Shown: positions 8,318 to 17,062 of the stretch, piece by piece
Layout: each line of letters opens with the position of its first letter
Numbering within the stretch: the stretch's first letter is position 1
Assembly (NCBI GenBank): GCA_036012125.1
Contig: DASCOS010000002.1
Location: 172,327-231,047 of the forward strand
Direction: 5' to 3'
From: Vicinamibacterales bacterium
GTDB lineage: Bacteria > Acidobacteriota > Vicinamibacteria > Vicinamibacterales > UBA823
DNA: 58,721 nt
Made by a program: the position numbers and the translations under genes
Notes under the pieces: model-generated
The model's input: the letters and a program-made list of their open reading frames with translations, nothing else
Told to the model about the DNA's origin: nothing
The model's database searches: none

Positions 8318-9667
8318 CTATCGGATGGTCTCTTCAACGTATCGCGCGGCAGTGAGCAAGTTCACTGTCTGATTCGTATGACCGACGAGTTGAAGACCAC
8401 ACGGAAGGCCGGTGGGCGTGTTACCACTCGGGATCGAGATTGCCGGATGACCAGTGAGGTTGAACACTTGGGTGAGTCGGAGGGTCAGATTCCTGACTGA
8501 CTCAGTCAGACCGCCCACGGTAACTGACTCGATACCGAATGGTGGAGCGGGGATGGCGAGCGTGGGAAGGACAAGGGCGTCGTGGCCTGACAGCGCTTCA
8601 GTCACTTCACGTCGCAACATTTCCCGGCCGCGCTGCGCTCTCAGGTAATCTTCGGCGAGTATGTAGTGTCCCATTTCTAGACGTCGGCGAACGCCTGGGG
8701 TGTAATCCTCAGGCCGAGAGTTGAGTGTTTTGGAGTGATAGGTCATACCCTCGGGTAAGACTATATGCAGGTAAACGGCTGCGATTTCTCCTGCGTGGGG
8801 CACGTCAACGTCACTAAGGTCCACACCGGCGTTGCCGAGCCGGTCCAAAGCATCGTTGAATTGATCACGAACGTGTGGGTCAAGATGATCCATGAAATGC
8901 CGCCGTGGCACACCAAGCCGTAGTTTTTTTCTTGTTGTGCCCTTAAGTGGCACCGTAGTTTGTTCGCCCCCCATTGCCCGGTAGAGGAGCCAGACGTCCA
9001 CCACGCTTCGTGCCAAAGGGCCCACGTGGTCAAGTGACCGACTGAGCGGTACAACGCCATCGCACGACAATTCACCAAAACTAGGTTTCAAGCCAACAAC
9101 GCCGCACGCTGCTGAAGGGATCCGTATTGATCCTCCGGTATCTGTTCCGATCGATCCATAAGACATACCGGCCGCGACAGCTGCCGCCGAGCCGCCGCTG
9201 GAACCGCCGGGTGACCGCGAAGTGTCATGGGGATTACGGGTTGGCCCGAATGCCGACTCTTCTCCTGTTGTACCAAACGCGAACTCGTGCAGATTGCATT
9301 TGCCGAGCACGACTGCACCCGCAGCCTTAAGGTTGGCAACGATGGTTGCATCATGTTGAGCTGGTGTCGTTGGCCGGACTCTCGATGCCGCTGTCGTCGG
9401 CAATCCGGCAACAGCGACCATGTCCTTGACTGATATTGGGATACCGTGCAGTGGTCCACGGTACTGGCCGGCAGCGATTTCATCGTCTGCGCGACTAGCG
9501 GTAGCTCTGGCACCGTCTCTATCGACAGCGATGAAGGCATTGAGGTCAGCCTCGCGCTTGGTGATTTGCTCGAGGCAAGCATCGGTAAGTTCTAGCGCCG
9601 AGATCGCACCTGCTTTGACTTGGGGTGCCAGTTCAGCGATCGTGCGAAGGTAGAGTTCCGAAGTCAA
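8318..9667 (-). CDS. Amidase signature family hydrolase
   Basis: A 449-residue amidase-signature enzyme that hydrolyses amide bonds, related to GatA and AtzF-type amidases. The Ser-cisSer-Lys triad is visible: K81 in ISVKD, S156 in the GGSSGGS glycine-rich stretch, and S180 in TGGSIRIPS. Length is typical for a stand-alone amidase. Its ATG overlaps the stop of a small upstream gene by four bases, which suggests a two-component amidase with a GatC/AtzG-like partner. A role as GatA in tRNA charging is less likely, because no gatB is near. The decayed oxidoreductase upstream hints at a former catabolic operon. The substrate is unknown. Confidence 0.88.
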   Translation of the reverse strand: MTSELYLRTIAELAPQVKAGAISALELTDACLEQITKREADLNAFIAVDRDGARATASRADDEIAAGQYRGPLHGIPISVKDMVAVAGLPTTAASRVRPTTPAQHDATIVANLKAAGAVVLGKCNLHEFAFGTTGEESAFGPTRNPHDTSRSPGGSSGGSAAAVAAGMSYGSIGTDTGGSIRIPSAACGVVGLKPSFGELSCDGVVPLSRSLDHVGPLARSVVDVWLLYRAMGGEQTTVPLKGTTRKKLRLGVPRRHFMDHLDPHVRDQFNDALDRLGNAGVDLSDVDVPHAGEIAAVYLHIVLPEGMTYHSKTLNSRPEDYTPGVRRRLEMGHYILAEDYLRAQRGREMLRREVTEALSGHDALVLPTLAIPAPPFGIESVTVGGLTESVRNLTLRLTQVFNLTGHPAISIPSGNTPTGLPCGLQLVGHTNQTVNLLTAARYVEETIR

Positions 9668-9846
9668 TCTGACTCCTTCGTTACGATAATATTCTCTTGA
9701 TCGTCGCGGTCGGCGGATTCATTCCAATCGGCCAACCGGAGCGTCTGCGTCGCCTGAACGAGTCCACCTAAGAGCGGAACCAGTTGGGACAGGCCCCTCA
9801 ACTTGACGTCCGCAATGATCGCCTGTGTCCACGCTTCAATGCGCAT
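9664..9846 (-). CDS. Small AtzG/GatC-like amidase partner (60 aa)
   Basis: A 60-residue helical protein whose stop overlaps the amidase start (ATGA), directly coupling the two. It has a very good ribosome-binding site: GGGAGG ends three to four bases before the ATG. The core (ADVKLRGLSQLVPLLGG, then TLRLADWNE) looks like the small helical partners of AtzE/GatA-type amidases, which wrap the large subunit and stabilise it. That family match is by memory and moderate. The start codon also overlaps the stop of the upstream oxidoreductase remnant (TAATG), so all three once formed one transcription unit. Confidence 0.65.
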   Translation of the reverse strand: MRIEAWTQAIIADVKLRGLSQLVPLLGGLVQATQTLRLADWNESADRDDQENIIVTKESD

Positions 9847-10287
9847 TAGTCCTCCCTTGCACTCTGGGTCGGGTTCGCCGAAATATATCCGAAGCTAGAG
9901 CGTTGCGTTGTCCCTCCCTCCACGTGGGTATAGTCACTATGGTCAGGCAGACGACGTTGTAGAGCTGGAAAAAAGTCTTGTTTCCAACGTGACATGTCGC
10001 ACGCAAAATTTTCCCCTGGCGGTTCATCCAGTTTTGTGTGGGCGACGATGAACCGGTCCTGTTCATCGAAGTGCTGAGGATTGTCATGTCGCCAATGCAC
10101 ACCAGACGGATCGACGACCATCGGGTACCGTTTAGAAGTTGGGGTTCGCAGAAATGCACGGAAGAGGTGCTGCCGTACTGGCTGGACCGGGATCGTGACT
10201 CCTGCGAGTTCCGCCTATCATTAGATGGTAAGCGATACTAGACCCGACAACGCCACCACCGATGATGATGACGTCCGCGCCCATCAT
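9846..10287 (-). pseudogene. Decayed FAD-dependent (DAO-type) oxidoreductase
   Basis: On the minus strand an ATG at 10287 opens a dinucleotide-binding N-terminus (ADVIIIGGGVVGSSIAYH) that runs out of homology after about 23 residues and soon meets a stop. In another frame, from about 10190 to 9900, a second fragment reads RYPMVVDPSGVHWR, DEPPGENFACD and FFPALQRRLPD. That pattern belongs to the middle-to-late part of D-amino-acid-oxidase-like FAD enzymes. Some 200 central residues and the C-terminal FAD-binding tail are missing. At least one large deletion plus a frame change are needed. The remnant's stop overlaps the start of the amidase partner gene. Confidence 0.7.
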
Positions 10288-10305
10288 CGAAGTCAAGTCA
10301 GGCTA

Positions 10306-10905
10306 CTAGGACCGTCGACGGGCGTGTTTCACTGCCCGGGACGTTGTTGTTAGCTCTTCAATACGAGCCATGGGTTTCTTGTCAACCGCGCTGGTTACCG
10401 GTGGGACCACGTGCTTCGGCGCAGTTTCTATGTAAGCCTTCAGCGACTGGAGAGATGTAACCCAACCCGATTCAATAACACTGTAGTAACGCTCCCAACG
10501 CTCACCCATACCACGGCCACTCTGACGGACCTGCACACGTGTACCGGGGCCTTCAACTCGGCAGGTAACTTGAAGCGCCATCGGTCCAAGAGGTGGGCCC
10601 TCTGGGGGCAGCCAGAAAGCATTAGCAACGAAGAATTCCCTATTGGCTCGATACTCCATCACGGTGCCGTGAAAGGCGCCGCCCAGCGGACCCAGTATTG
10701 GGTCCCGAAACGCCGCAGGTTTCCATTCCACCGCATAAACGCCGAGCGGTTGTGGAACAGCCACGGATCGAGTTGTGAGCCACCAGGCTGATAGGTCGAT
10801 CGGATCGAAGAAAGCCGCTAGAACGCGGTCAGGCGCAGCTGTAATCAGCTCTTTGTGCTCTGTCACGAAGTCGTTGAGATCCTGGACCGGCCGTTGACGT
10901 GTCAT
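10306..10905 (-). CDS. SRPBCC (START/AHSA1-like) domain protein
   Basis: A 199-residue protein of the SRPBCC ligand-binding superfamily. Family features are the N-terminal strand and helix with APDRVLAAFFDPIDLSAWW, the central sheet containing GGAFHGTVMEY, and the C-terminal helix beginning GMGERWERYYSVIESGW. The C-terminal 30 residues are basic and probably disordered. Such domains bind hydrophobic ligands or act as stress co-factors; the actual ligand is unknown. It sits upstream of the decayed oxidoreductase on the same strand and may share a transcript with the amidase genes. Confidence 0.8.
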   Translation of the reverse strand: MTRQRPVQDLNDFVTEHKELITAAPDRVLAAFFDPIDLSAWWLTTRSVAVPQPLGVYAVEWKPAAFRDPILGPLGGAFHGTVMEYRANREFFVANAFWLPPEGPPLGPMALQVTCRVEGPGTRVQVRQSGRGMGERWERYYSVIESGWVTSLQSLKAYIETAPKHVVPPVTSAVDKKPMARIEELTTTSRAVKHARRRS

Positions 10906-10942
10906 TCTCTGTTTCCTACGAGTGCCCGGACGTTACATTATG

Positions 10943-12478
10943 TCAGTTGCTGCTTCGCGCGTCGTCAACCATCTGCTGCACTTCATCCATCAGGGTTGGA
11001 ACGTGGTAGGGCACGCCGTCCTTGATCGTCCATTCGATTCCACCGCCGTGAACGCTTCGGCCATCGACATTCACACTCGTGCCATAAGGATTGAGAAGAC
11101 GAAGATTTTCCAGCGGATTCCCGTTCACGACGAGTAGGTCAGCAAGGTAACCAACCCTAACACGTCCGAGTTTATCCGAGAGTCCAAGCATCCGCGCACC
11201 GTTGGCAGTTGCATGTTTCAGAACCTCCAGCGGGTGGAAGCCCGCTTCCTCGTGTAGTTCCAACTCACGGATCAGTCCGAAGCCATACAGCGAATAAATG
11301 TAGCCAGCGTCGTCTCCTGTAGTGATGAGGCCGCCACGCCGCCCGAAGTGATTGAGCGTGTCCATCCAAATCCGGTAGTTACGGCGCCAAGCAGCTTCGT
11401 TGGACGAAGTCCAACCCGCGAAGTAGGACCCGTGGTGATCGGGAGCTGGCCTCCAAAACTCTTCCATGGATGGATGTAAATAGTCGCGATACCAGGGTAG
11501 ATTTTGAGCTCGCACAACGTCACGGCTTGCCTCGTAGATCGACAGTGTTGGACTCCAGCCGACATTGTGCTCGATCATCGATTCGACAACCTTACGTAAT
11601 CCTTCTGGGTCAGCCTGCGAAAAAAGTTCACCAGCGTAGGCGAACCTGTGCGTTTCATCGCTATAGTTCATGTCAGCTGGGAAATCTTGGATACCATCGA
11701 TTGCGACCTCTCCAATTCCATAGAAGTGTTCGATTGAATCAACTCCCAGTTCTATGTAATCAGCAGCTGTTGTTTCTTCTACCCCGATATGTGCAGCGGT
11801 TCGAAGTCCCTGAATATGCGCCTCACCGAGGAGCGCCTCCAGCTGGTCTCTATCAAGTCCGCCAATTTTTAAACCATCGGCACCGTCTAATTTGGCCTGA
11901 CGGACGCCTATGCGTATCTCCTCAGGTGTTCGATTGGTGCCCAGTTCGGGGCGAGCGTAAACAAAAATTCTAGGTGAAACGATTGCGTTCGCAGCGCTCT
12001 CGGCTTGCCAAATTTTCGATTTTCTGAAGTTCCCGCCTACTTCGCGGACAGTTGTGACACCTGCTGCTAGGTACAAATTGCGTTCATACTGAATCGACTG
12101 AGGGATCGAGGGTACGCGCCATTCGTGCCAGTGCATGTGGGTGTTAATGATTCCGGGCATAACGTATTTCCCGGTCGCGTCAATTACAGCGTCGGGTATA
12201 CGTGCGCTACCAGTTGTCCAGGTCCCGACGCGTGTTATGAGTCCGTCTTCAACGACGATGTCTACCGGGCCGAACGGAGGGCGACCGTTGCCGTAAATCA
12301 CCATGGCGTTGGTGATCATCAGTCGCTCGACAGCTTTGCCGTGGGCGGGTTCTTGTGCCGCATTCTGTGTGGTGGTCTTGACAACACTACTTCCGATTAG
12401 AATCGCGGCAATGAGTTGTGCCACCACTGTAAAGCGGCGAGCAAGATACTTGGAGGGCGAGTTCTGAATACTCGGCAT
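10943..12478 (-). CDS. Exported imidazolonepropionase-like amidohydrolase
   Basis: A 511-residue metal-dependent hydrolase with an N-terminal signal or anchor segment (hydrophobic residues about 17-33). The amidohydrolase barrel shows the metal ligands H114 and H116 in HMHWH, a likely bridging lysine in LKIGG, histidines in AAHIG and EHFYG, and the catalytic aspartate in TTGDDAG. The closing beta-sandwich region (GYLADLLVVNGNPLE) is typical of the imidazolonepropionase/prolidase-like group. It probably acts in the periplasm on small cyclic amides or peptides. It lies downstream of the muramidase gene on the same strand, with a structured 181-bp leader between them. Confidence 0.85.
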   Translation of the reverse strand: MPSIQNSPSKYLARRFTVVAQLIAAILIGSSVVKTTTQNAAQEPAHGKAVERLMITNAMVIYGNGRPPFGPVDIVVEDGLITRVGTWTTGSARIPDAVIDATGKYVMPGIINTHMHWHEWRVPSIPQSIQYERNLYLAAGVTTVREVGGNFRKSKIWQAESAANAIVSPRIFVYARPELGTNRTPEEIRIGVRQAKLDGADGLKIGGLDRDQLEALLGEAHIQGLRTAAHIGVEETTAADYIELGVDSIEHFYGIGEVAIDGIQDFPADMNYSDETHRFAYAGELFSQADPEGLRKVVESMIEHNVGWSPTLSIYEASRDVVRAQNLPWYRDYLHPSMEEFWRPAPDHHGSYFAGWTSSNEAAWRRNYRIWMDTLNHFGRRGGLITTGDDAGYIYSLYGFGLIRELELHEEAGFHPLEVLKHATANGARMLGLSDKLGRVRVGYLADLLVVNGNPLENLRLLNPYGTSVNVDGRSVHGGGIEWTIKDGVPYHVPTLMDEVQQMVDDARSSN

Positions 12479-12499
12479 TGCGCTAGAGTCGGTCGACGT

Positions 12500-12515
12500 A
12501 CTCCCGCGGGGGAGT
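12500..12515 (-). promoter_or_regulatory. GC-rich hairpin just upstream of the amidohydrolase start
   Basis: A perfect six-base-pair stem (ACTCCC at 12500-12505, GGGAGT at 12510-12515) with a four-base loop. It can be extended by an outer GAC/GTC pair set. It lies 22-37 bases before the ATG at 12478, in the leader of the message. No clear ribosome-binding site is visible in that leader. A role in translation control is possible but unproven. Confidence 0.4.
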
Positions 12516-12555
12516 CGTCCTAAGCGAAAGGATCGGATCGTACTGTCTCACATGG

Positions 12556-12609
12556 CCTGAGTCAAAGGCTCATAAGGGCCTTGCAGGTGGCTGCACACTG
12601 TGACTCTGG
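12556..12609 (-). other. Possible three-way-junction RNA element in the amidohydrolase leader
   Basis: A 54-bp element with nested complementarity. The outer arms GAGTCA (12559-12564) and TGACTC (12601-12606) extend by a CC/GG pair across one mismatch. Inside lie two hairpins: AAGGC (12565-12569) with GCCTT (12578-12582), and GCAG (12583-12586) with CTGC (12591-12594). It sits about 50 bases after the muramidase stop and about 80 bases before the amidohydrolase start, both on the minus strand. It matches no riboswitch class that I know. Confidence 0.35.
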
Positions 12610-12659
12610 AAAAGCAGAAAGGATGCCGCTCAACGGCCAGCACTGTTACCGAAAATCAC

Positions 12660-13811
12660 TCAATACAGCAGATATCTTTCCCTGATCTCCAAAAAATCGT
12701 CCAAACCTTCCGCATGGGCATCTGCCACGGACCTGCTTGTATCGAGATATGTTCGAAGTCGGTCAGAACCCCAGAGTAGGTCGATTGGCATGCGTTCATA
12801 CTCATATTCGTAAGGTGGCTCTTTCCACGCAAACTGATCAGGGGCCATTTTCCGGCAGGCATCAAGAATGGCCAACGTAGTTTTGACGGAACAATACCGC
12901 TGACGGTCGACAACGTGGATCTGGCAGCCTGCACAGGCAGTACCAGCATGTTTCTGAAATGTCGGCTCAAATCTCGTAGGGCGGAACCGTACACCAGGGA
13001 GTCCCAAGTCGTTTAGGTGAATTGCTAATTGCTCGCCATGTAACCAGGGGGCACCAAACAATTCGAATGGACGGGTGGTGCCACGTCCCTCTGACAGATT
13101 GGTTCCCTCAAGTAATACCATGCCCGGATACACGATGAGGCTCTCAAGTGTAGGGAGGTTCGGCGACGGCATTACCCATGGCAGCCCCGTATCGTCAAAA
13201 TACATCGCACGATTCCAATCAGTCATTGGCACAATCTCGAGCTCGGCGCCAACACCAAATTCCGAATTGAAGAGCTCAGCCAGTTCTCCCATCGTCAGGC
13301 CGTGTCGGAGCGGAATCGGGAACTGACCCACAAATGAGGTCCATCCAGACTCAAGCATCGGACCCTCGACAGTGACACCATCGATAGGGTTCGGTCGATC
13401 TGTGACGATTGCTGGGATGCCGTGTTCACGGCACGCACGAAGACAGTTAGCCATTGTCGATGCATAGGTGTACACGCGCGTGCCGATGTCTGGAAGGTCA
13501 ATGACCATCAGGTCAATCCCGTTGAGCATTTCGGTGGTTGGAGTCCGGGTCTCGCTATAAAGGGAATAGACTGGAACCAAGTGGTGCTCGTCGTGCTCGT
13601 GAGGCGTCTCGACCATATTGTCTTGACGGTCCGATGTGAAACCGTGTTGTGGACCAAAAAGAGCGGTTAGCCTTGCACCTGAGTTAACCACTACCTTGGC
13701 CGCGTGCTGGAAATGACGATCGAGGGAGGCCGGGTTGCTGACTAGTCCTACGCGCTGATTGGACAATCGGCCGGAAGCCCCGAGTGAATCCAAGCCGAGC
13801 GTGACAGGCAC
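12660..13811 (-). CDS. namZ: NamZ-type exo-beta-N-acetylmuramidase (DUF1343)
   Basis: A 383-residue DUF1343 protein. The founding member NamZ removes terminal N-acetylmuramic acid from peptidoglycan fragments, feeding cell-wall recycling. Family signatures are VGLVSNPAS near the N-terminus, LFGPQHGF, IDLPDIGTRVYTYASTM, DRPNPI and EGTNLSEGRGTTRPFE. Length is normal for the mature enzyme. The frame begins with a GTG and has no signal peptide. Many family members are exported, so either this one is cytoplasmic or the start is not as annotated. A cysteine pair (CAGC) is also visible. Confidence 0.85.
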   Translation of the reverse strand: MPVTLGLDSLGASGRLSNQRVGLVSNPASLDRHFQHAAKVVVNSGARLTALFGPQHGFTSDRQDNMVETPHEHDEHHLVPVYSLYSETRTPTTEMLNGIDLMVIDLPDIGTRVYTYASTMANCLRACREHGIPAIVTDRPNPIDGVTVEGPMLESGWTSFVGQFPIPLRHGLTMGELAELFNSEFGVGAELEIVPMTDWNRAMYFDDTGLPWVMPSPNLPTLESLIVYPGMVLLEGTNLSEGRGTTRPFELFGAPWLHGEQLAIHLNDLGLPGVRFRPTRFEPTFQKHAGTACAGCQIHVVDRQRYCSVKTTLAILDACRKMAPDQFAWKEPPYEYEYERMPIDLLWGSDRLRTYLDTSRSVADAHAEGLDDFLEIRERYLLY

Positions 13812-14170
13812 GCTTGCATTATACGACTTGGTGCAACCTACCCAAATGATGAGATGCAGCCCGACTCTATTGAGGTAAAGCCACTCTTAGTTTTTGAACA
13901 TCAGCCCCTGTGGGGGGGGGGATTACTTACTTCTGATCGCGTGTTGAGAAGAGTACGCAAATTCTTAGTAAGAACTCGATTACGATTATTGAATCAATCA
14001 GTAACGTGGCAGGATTCTGGCACTAAGAGTCGTTAGGGCGAGAGCTTGGATAGTTCGTGGGATTTAATTGTGGAGTTTGAAGACAGTAACTAGACTGTGG
14101 AGGGTGGCTTCGTCTTAGCGAAGCTCCGAGCCTTGATCCAACCCCTTGTGCTCTAGGCCCTGAACCGGCT
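13812..14170. other. Divergent intergenic region with a G10 run and palindromes
   Basis: A 359-bp noncoding region between the divergent muramidase and FG-GAP lipoprotein genes. It contains a run of ten G (13912-13921). It also holds two operator-like palindromes, TTCTTAGTAAGAA (13962-13974) and ATTGAATCAAT (13988-13998), and a small hairpin GCTTCG/CGAAGC (14107-14124). No convincing promoter pair or small gene was found. The open frame across 13854-14036 has the composition of chance. Confidence 0.5.
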
Positions 14171-15436
14171 ATGGACATGACTAGGACCTCAGAAAGTTGC
14201 CCGTTCGTTCTATTAGTCGCAACCTCCTTTTTCTGTGCCTGTGCCGGAAGTAATCAGCAGGACCCTCCCCTTGGTGGAGTCGTTGGTGGAGGGGACGCTG
14301 CCCTCGTTCTAGCGTTAGCTGCTTTAGGTGAAAACGAGGATGGTTCGCCAAAGCCTCTGCCAGCCCGCCTAGGAATTCTGACGCGTCAGGGAAATAAGTG
14401 GACCCATCGTGTCCTCGAGGATCCCGATAGCAACGTGTTTCATAAAGCTATGGTCTACCGAGACGGTTACGGGGCTGAGGGTATCCTAACTCTCGGCGGA
14501 ATGAACGCTGCCGTGAAGCTCTGGAAGACTGATGGGACTAGTAACACGTTGTGGGAAGCTGATTTTGGCGGGGCATTCAGCCGGATGCGAGACGCCGAGG
14601 TGGGTGACATTTACGGCGATGGTTCAGCTGCCATCGCCGTGGCAACGCATGATCAGGGAGTTGTAGCGGTGGTAAGGCCTGACGGCTCAGGTGGCTTTTC
14701 CATAGATGAACTCGATCGTGAACCGAATAAGGTGGTGCACGAGATTGAACTCGGCGATTTGGACGGTGACGGATTGCTTGAGATTTATGCAACCGCCACG
14801 GCTCCGAACGCGGTGGATGGCACGTCCCAGCCAGGCAAAGTTGTACGATACACGCCGGCAGCAGGGGAAGGACGCGTGGAAGTGGTAGACCTCGGTTTAC
14901 GTCACGCTAAGGAGATTTTAGTGGAAGATGTTGACGGTGATGGGCGCGATGAACTCTATGTGTCGGTTGAGGCGGTCTCAGGGGGGCAAATCGAAATTCG
15001 CCGCTATGATGCCGGCACCCAATCGGCAGAGCCGAACGTAGTAGCCACTTTGAACGATCGCCTTTGCCGCTTTCTTACAGCTGGTGACGTTGATGGTGAT
15101 GGCACTCTGGAGCTAGTTGCTGCGACTTACAAGGCCGGCCTCTGGCTGTTACTTCCAGGCGAAGACGGTTGGACGACGGAGTTGATTGACGCCGAATCCT
15201 CAGGCTTTGAGCACGCAGCTATCCTTCTGGACTTAGACCGGAATGGCCGGGATGAACTTTACGTGGCAAGTGACGACCAGGGTCAGGTGCGGAGTTACGC
15301 TTGGGCTGACCACGGGTGGCACCGAAGCGTCATTCTGGAATATTCGGACAAACTTAGCCGATTTACTTGGAATATCATGCCGGTGCCTTCTGCCTTACTA
15401 CCGGCGAGCAAACCAGCATTTGTTTTGGAACAGTGA
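14171..15436 (+). CDS. FG-GAP/VCBS-type repeat lipoprotein
   Basis: A 421-residue exported protein with an N-terminal hydrophobic segment ending in FFCAC, a weak lipobox. The body repeats calcium-loop signatures of the FG-GAP/VCBS beta-propeller family: GDLDGDG, EDVDGDG, GDVDGDG, and degenerate forms GDIYGDG and LDLDRNG. Each loop is followed by a short strand such as LEIYATA or LELVAAT. Such propellers bind ligands or calcium at the cell surface. No enzyme motif is visible. It is followed 14 bases later by the sulfotransferase-like lipoprotein, and the two probably act together outside the cytoplasm. An ATG two codons downstream is an alternative start. Confidence 0.75.
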   Translation: MDMTRTSESCPFVLLVATSFFCACAGSNQQDPPLGGVVGGGDAALVLALAALGENEDGSPKPLPARLGILTRQGNKWTHRVLEDPDSNVFHKAMVYRDGYGAEGILTLGGMNAAVKLWKTDGTSNTLWEADFGGAFSRMRDAEVGDIYGDGSAAIAVATHDQGVVAVVRPDGSGGFSIDELDREPNKVVHEIELGDLDGDGLLEIYATATAPNAVDGTSQPGKVVRYTPAAGEGRVEVVDLGLRHAKEILVEDVDGDGRDELYVSVEAVSGGQIEIRRYDAGTQSAEPNVVATLNDRLCRFLTAGDVDGDGTLELVAATYKAGLWLLLPGEDGWTTELIDAESSGFEHAAILLDLDRNGRDELYVASDDQGQVRSYAWADHGWHRSVILEYSDKLSRFTWNIMPVPSALLPASKPAFVLEQ

Positions 15437-15450
15437 AGGGATTCAGCGAG

Positions 15451-17034
15451 ATGAGACGGCGAGAGGATAAAGGTTCTACACCGGTGATTGGGATCTTTGT
15501 AGTGGTTGTAGCTGCAATGTACATGATCAGTTGTGGGGGACAGGAGGTTTCTGAGTCGAGTACGGATGGGGAATCGGACGCTTCTACAGTTGTGGAGGCA
15601 AGTGGACCCCGCGGTGTTCGGGTGAACACGCCTCAGGTGTCGCCTGGATATGTGTACTTCGCGCCGCTCCTGTCGGACACGACCTATCTCATCGATACCG
15701 ACGGTCAAGTTGTGCACACGTGGAAGAGCAATTACGCGCCGTCCGGCGGGGTTTACCTGTTGGACAATGGTCATCTGATCCGTGGCGCACGCGAACCGGA
15801 GGTGCCGACGTTCAGTGGAGGTGGACTGGGTGGTCGCATCCAGGAATTCACCTGGGATGGTGAGGTGGTGTCGAACTTTACCTTTGCCAACGAGGATCAT
15901 CTTTTGCACCACGACGTAGCGGTGCTCCCCAACGGCAACATATTGGCCATTGCTTGGGAGCGCAAGGGCGTCGAGGAAGTACGGCGAGCGGGCCGACGGG
16001 CGGAGCTAACTCCCGAAGCGGGGCTGTGGCCAGACATGGTTGTTGAGTTCGAGCGCCAATCACCCCACGAGGCTCGGATCGTATGGGAGTGGCATATGTG
16101 GGACCATACAATCCAGAACTACGATGACACTCTAGACAACTACGGCGACCCATCCGAACACCCCGAGCTAATTGATGTTAACGGCGAGCTAGAGCCCCCG
16201 ACGATATCCGAGGAAGAGCTTGCACGACTCAAGACGCTCGGCTACGTCCCGTCGGACACCACGCCAAAAGACCTGCAGTCAGACTTCATGCACACCAATG
16301 CCATCGCGTATAACGCCGATCTCGATCAAATCGTTCTAAGTATTTTGAAATATAACGAGGTCTGGATCATTGACCACAGCACCACGGTCGACGAAGCTGC
16401 CGGTCACACTGGCGGGCGTTGGGAACGAGGAGGTGATCTTCTCTACCGCTGGGGAAATCCCCGCGTATACGGGCGGGGCGATGGCACCCAGCAGCGATTG
16501 TTTGGCCAGCATGACCCCCGGTGGATTCCCCAGGGCATGCCCGGTGCGGGGCACCTGTTGGTATTCAACAACAACCTTAATGGGTCCGAAGGCCCTTATT
16601 CTGCTGTCTTCGAGTTCGCGCTACCAACGGACGATGAGGGCCTGTTCGTTGTGCCAGATACCGAGGCCTTCGGCCCAGAGACTCTGTCGTGGAGTTACAC
16701 GGCGCCCGATAAGAGTTCAATGTTTAGCTCGTTCATTTCGGGGGCTCACCGTCTAGCTAATGGTCGCACGATGATCACGTCAGGTGCGCAAGGACGATTC
16801 TTGGAAGTTACTTCAGAGGGAGTGATCGTCTGGGATTACTGGACGCCCTACTCGGGCGACGTGAAGATGCCTGATGGATCGCGGCCCCAGCCGACGGCTA
16901 GCTGGACCTACCCCGTATTCCGAGCCACAAAGATCCTTCCCGATCATCCGGCGCTCGCCGGCCGCGACTTGACACCCCTCGATCCGCAACCGCCCATCGT
17001 GTTACCCAGCAGTTCGGCGGAGGATAGTCCTTGA
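15451..17034 (+). CDS. Arylsulfotransferase (ASST)-like lipoprotein
   Basis: A 527-residue exported protein. I use the ATG at 15451, preceded by a GAAGGGA-type ribosome-binding site, rather than the longer open frame. Residues 14-28 form a lipoprotein signal ending in the lipobox MISC. The body has the repeated blades of the aryl-sulfate sulfotransferase propeller: TYLIDTDGQVVHTW, LLDNGHLIRG, HHDVAVLPNGNILA and AHRLANGRTMITSG. A histidine-rich segment (LLHHD) fits the region of the catalytic histidine. Enzymes of this family move sulfate between phenols. The real donor and acceptor are unknown, and some homologues may only bind ligands. Confidence 0.78.
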   Translation: MRRREDKGSTPVIGIFVVVVAAMYMISCGGQEVSESSTDGESDASTVVEASGPRGVRVNTPQVSPGYVYFAPLLSDTTYLIDTDGQVVHTWKSNYAPSGGVYLLDNGHLIRGAREPEVPTFSGGGLGGRIQEFTWDGEVVSNFTFANEDHLLHHDVAVLPNGNILAIAWERKGVEEVRRAGRRAELTPEAGLWPDMVVEFERQSPHEARIVWEWHMWDHTIQNYDDTLDNYGDPSEHPELIDVNGELEPPTISEEELARLKTLGYVPSDTTPKDLQSDFMHTNAIAYNADLDQIVLSILKYNEVWIIDHSTTVDEAAGHTGGRWERGGDLLYRWGNPRVYGRGDGTQQRLFGQHDPRWIPQGMPGAGHLLVFNNNLNGSEGPYSAVFEFALPTDDEGLFVVPDTEAFGPETLSWSYTAPDKSSMFSSFISGAHRLANGRTMITSGAQGRFLEVTSEGVIVWDYWTPYSGDVKMPDGSRPQPTASWTYPVFRATKILPDHPALAGRDLTPLDPQPPIVLPSSSAEDSP

Positions 17035-17062
17035 ACGCATTACGGCGACGGAGGGTCAAGAT

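Noticed and set aside
13812-13860. N-terminal lipobox-like extension of the muramidase gene
   Set aside because: The upstream frame has an IWVGC-like stretch, but no ATG, GTG or TTG starts it before a stop codon.
13854-14036. 60-residue open frame next to the G10 run
   Set aside because: It spans a homopolymer and palindromes, has no ribosome-binding site and lacks protein-like composition.
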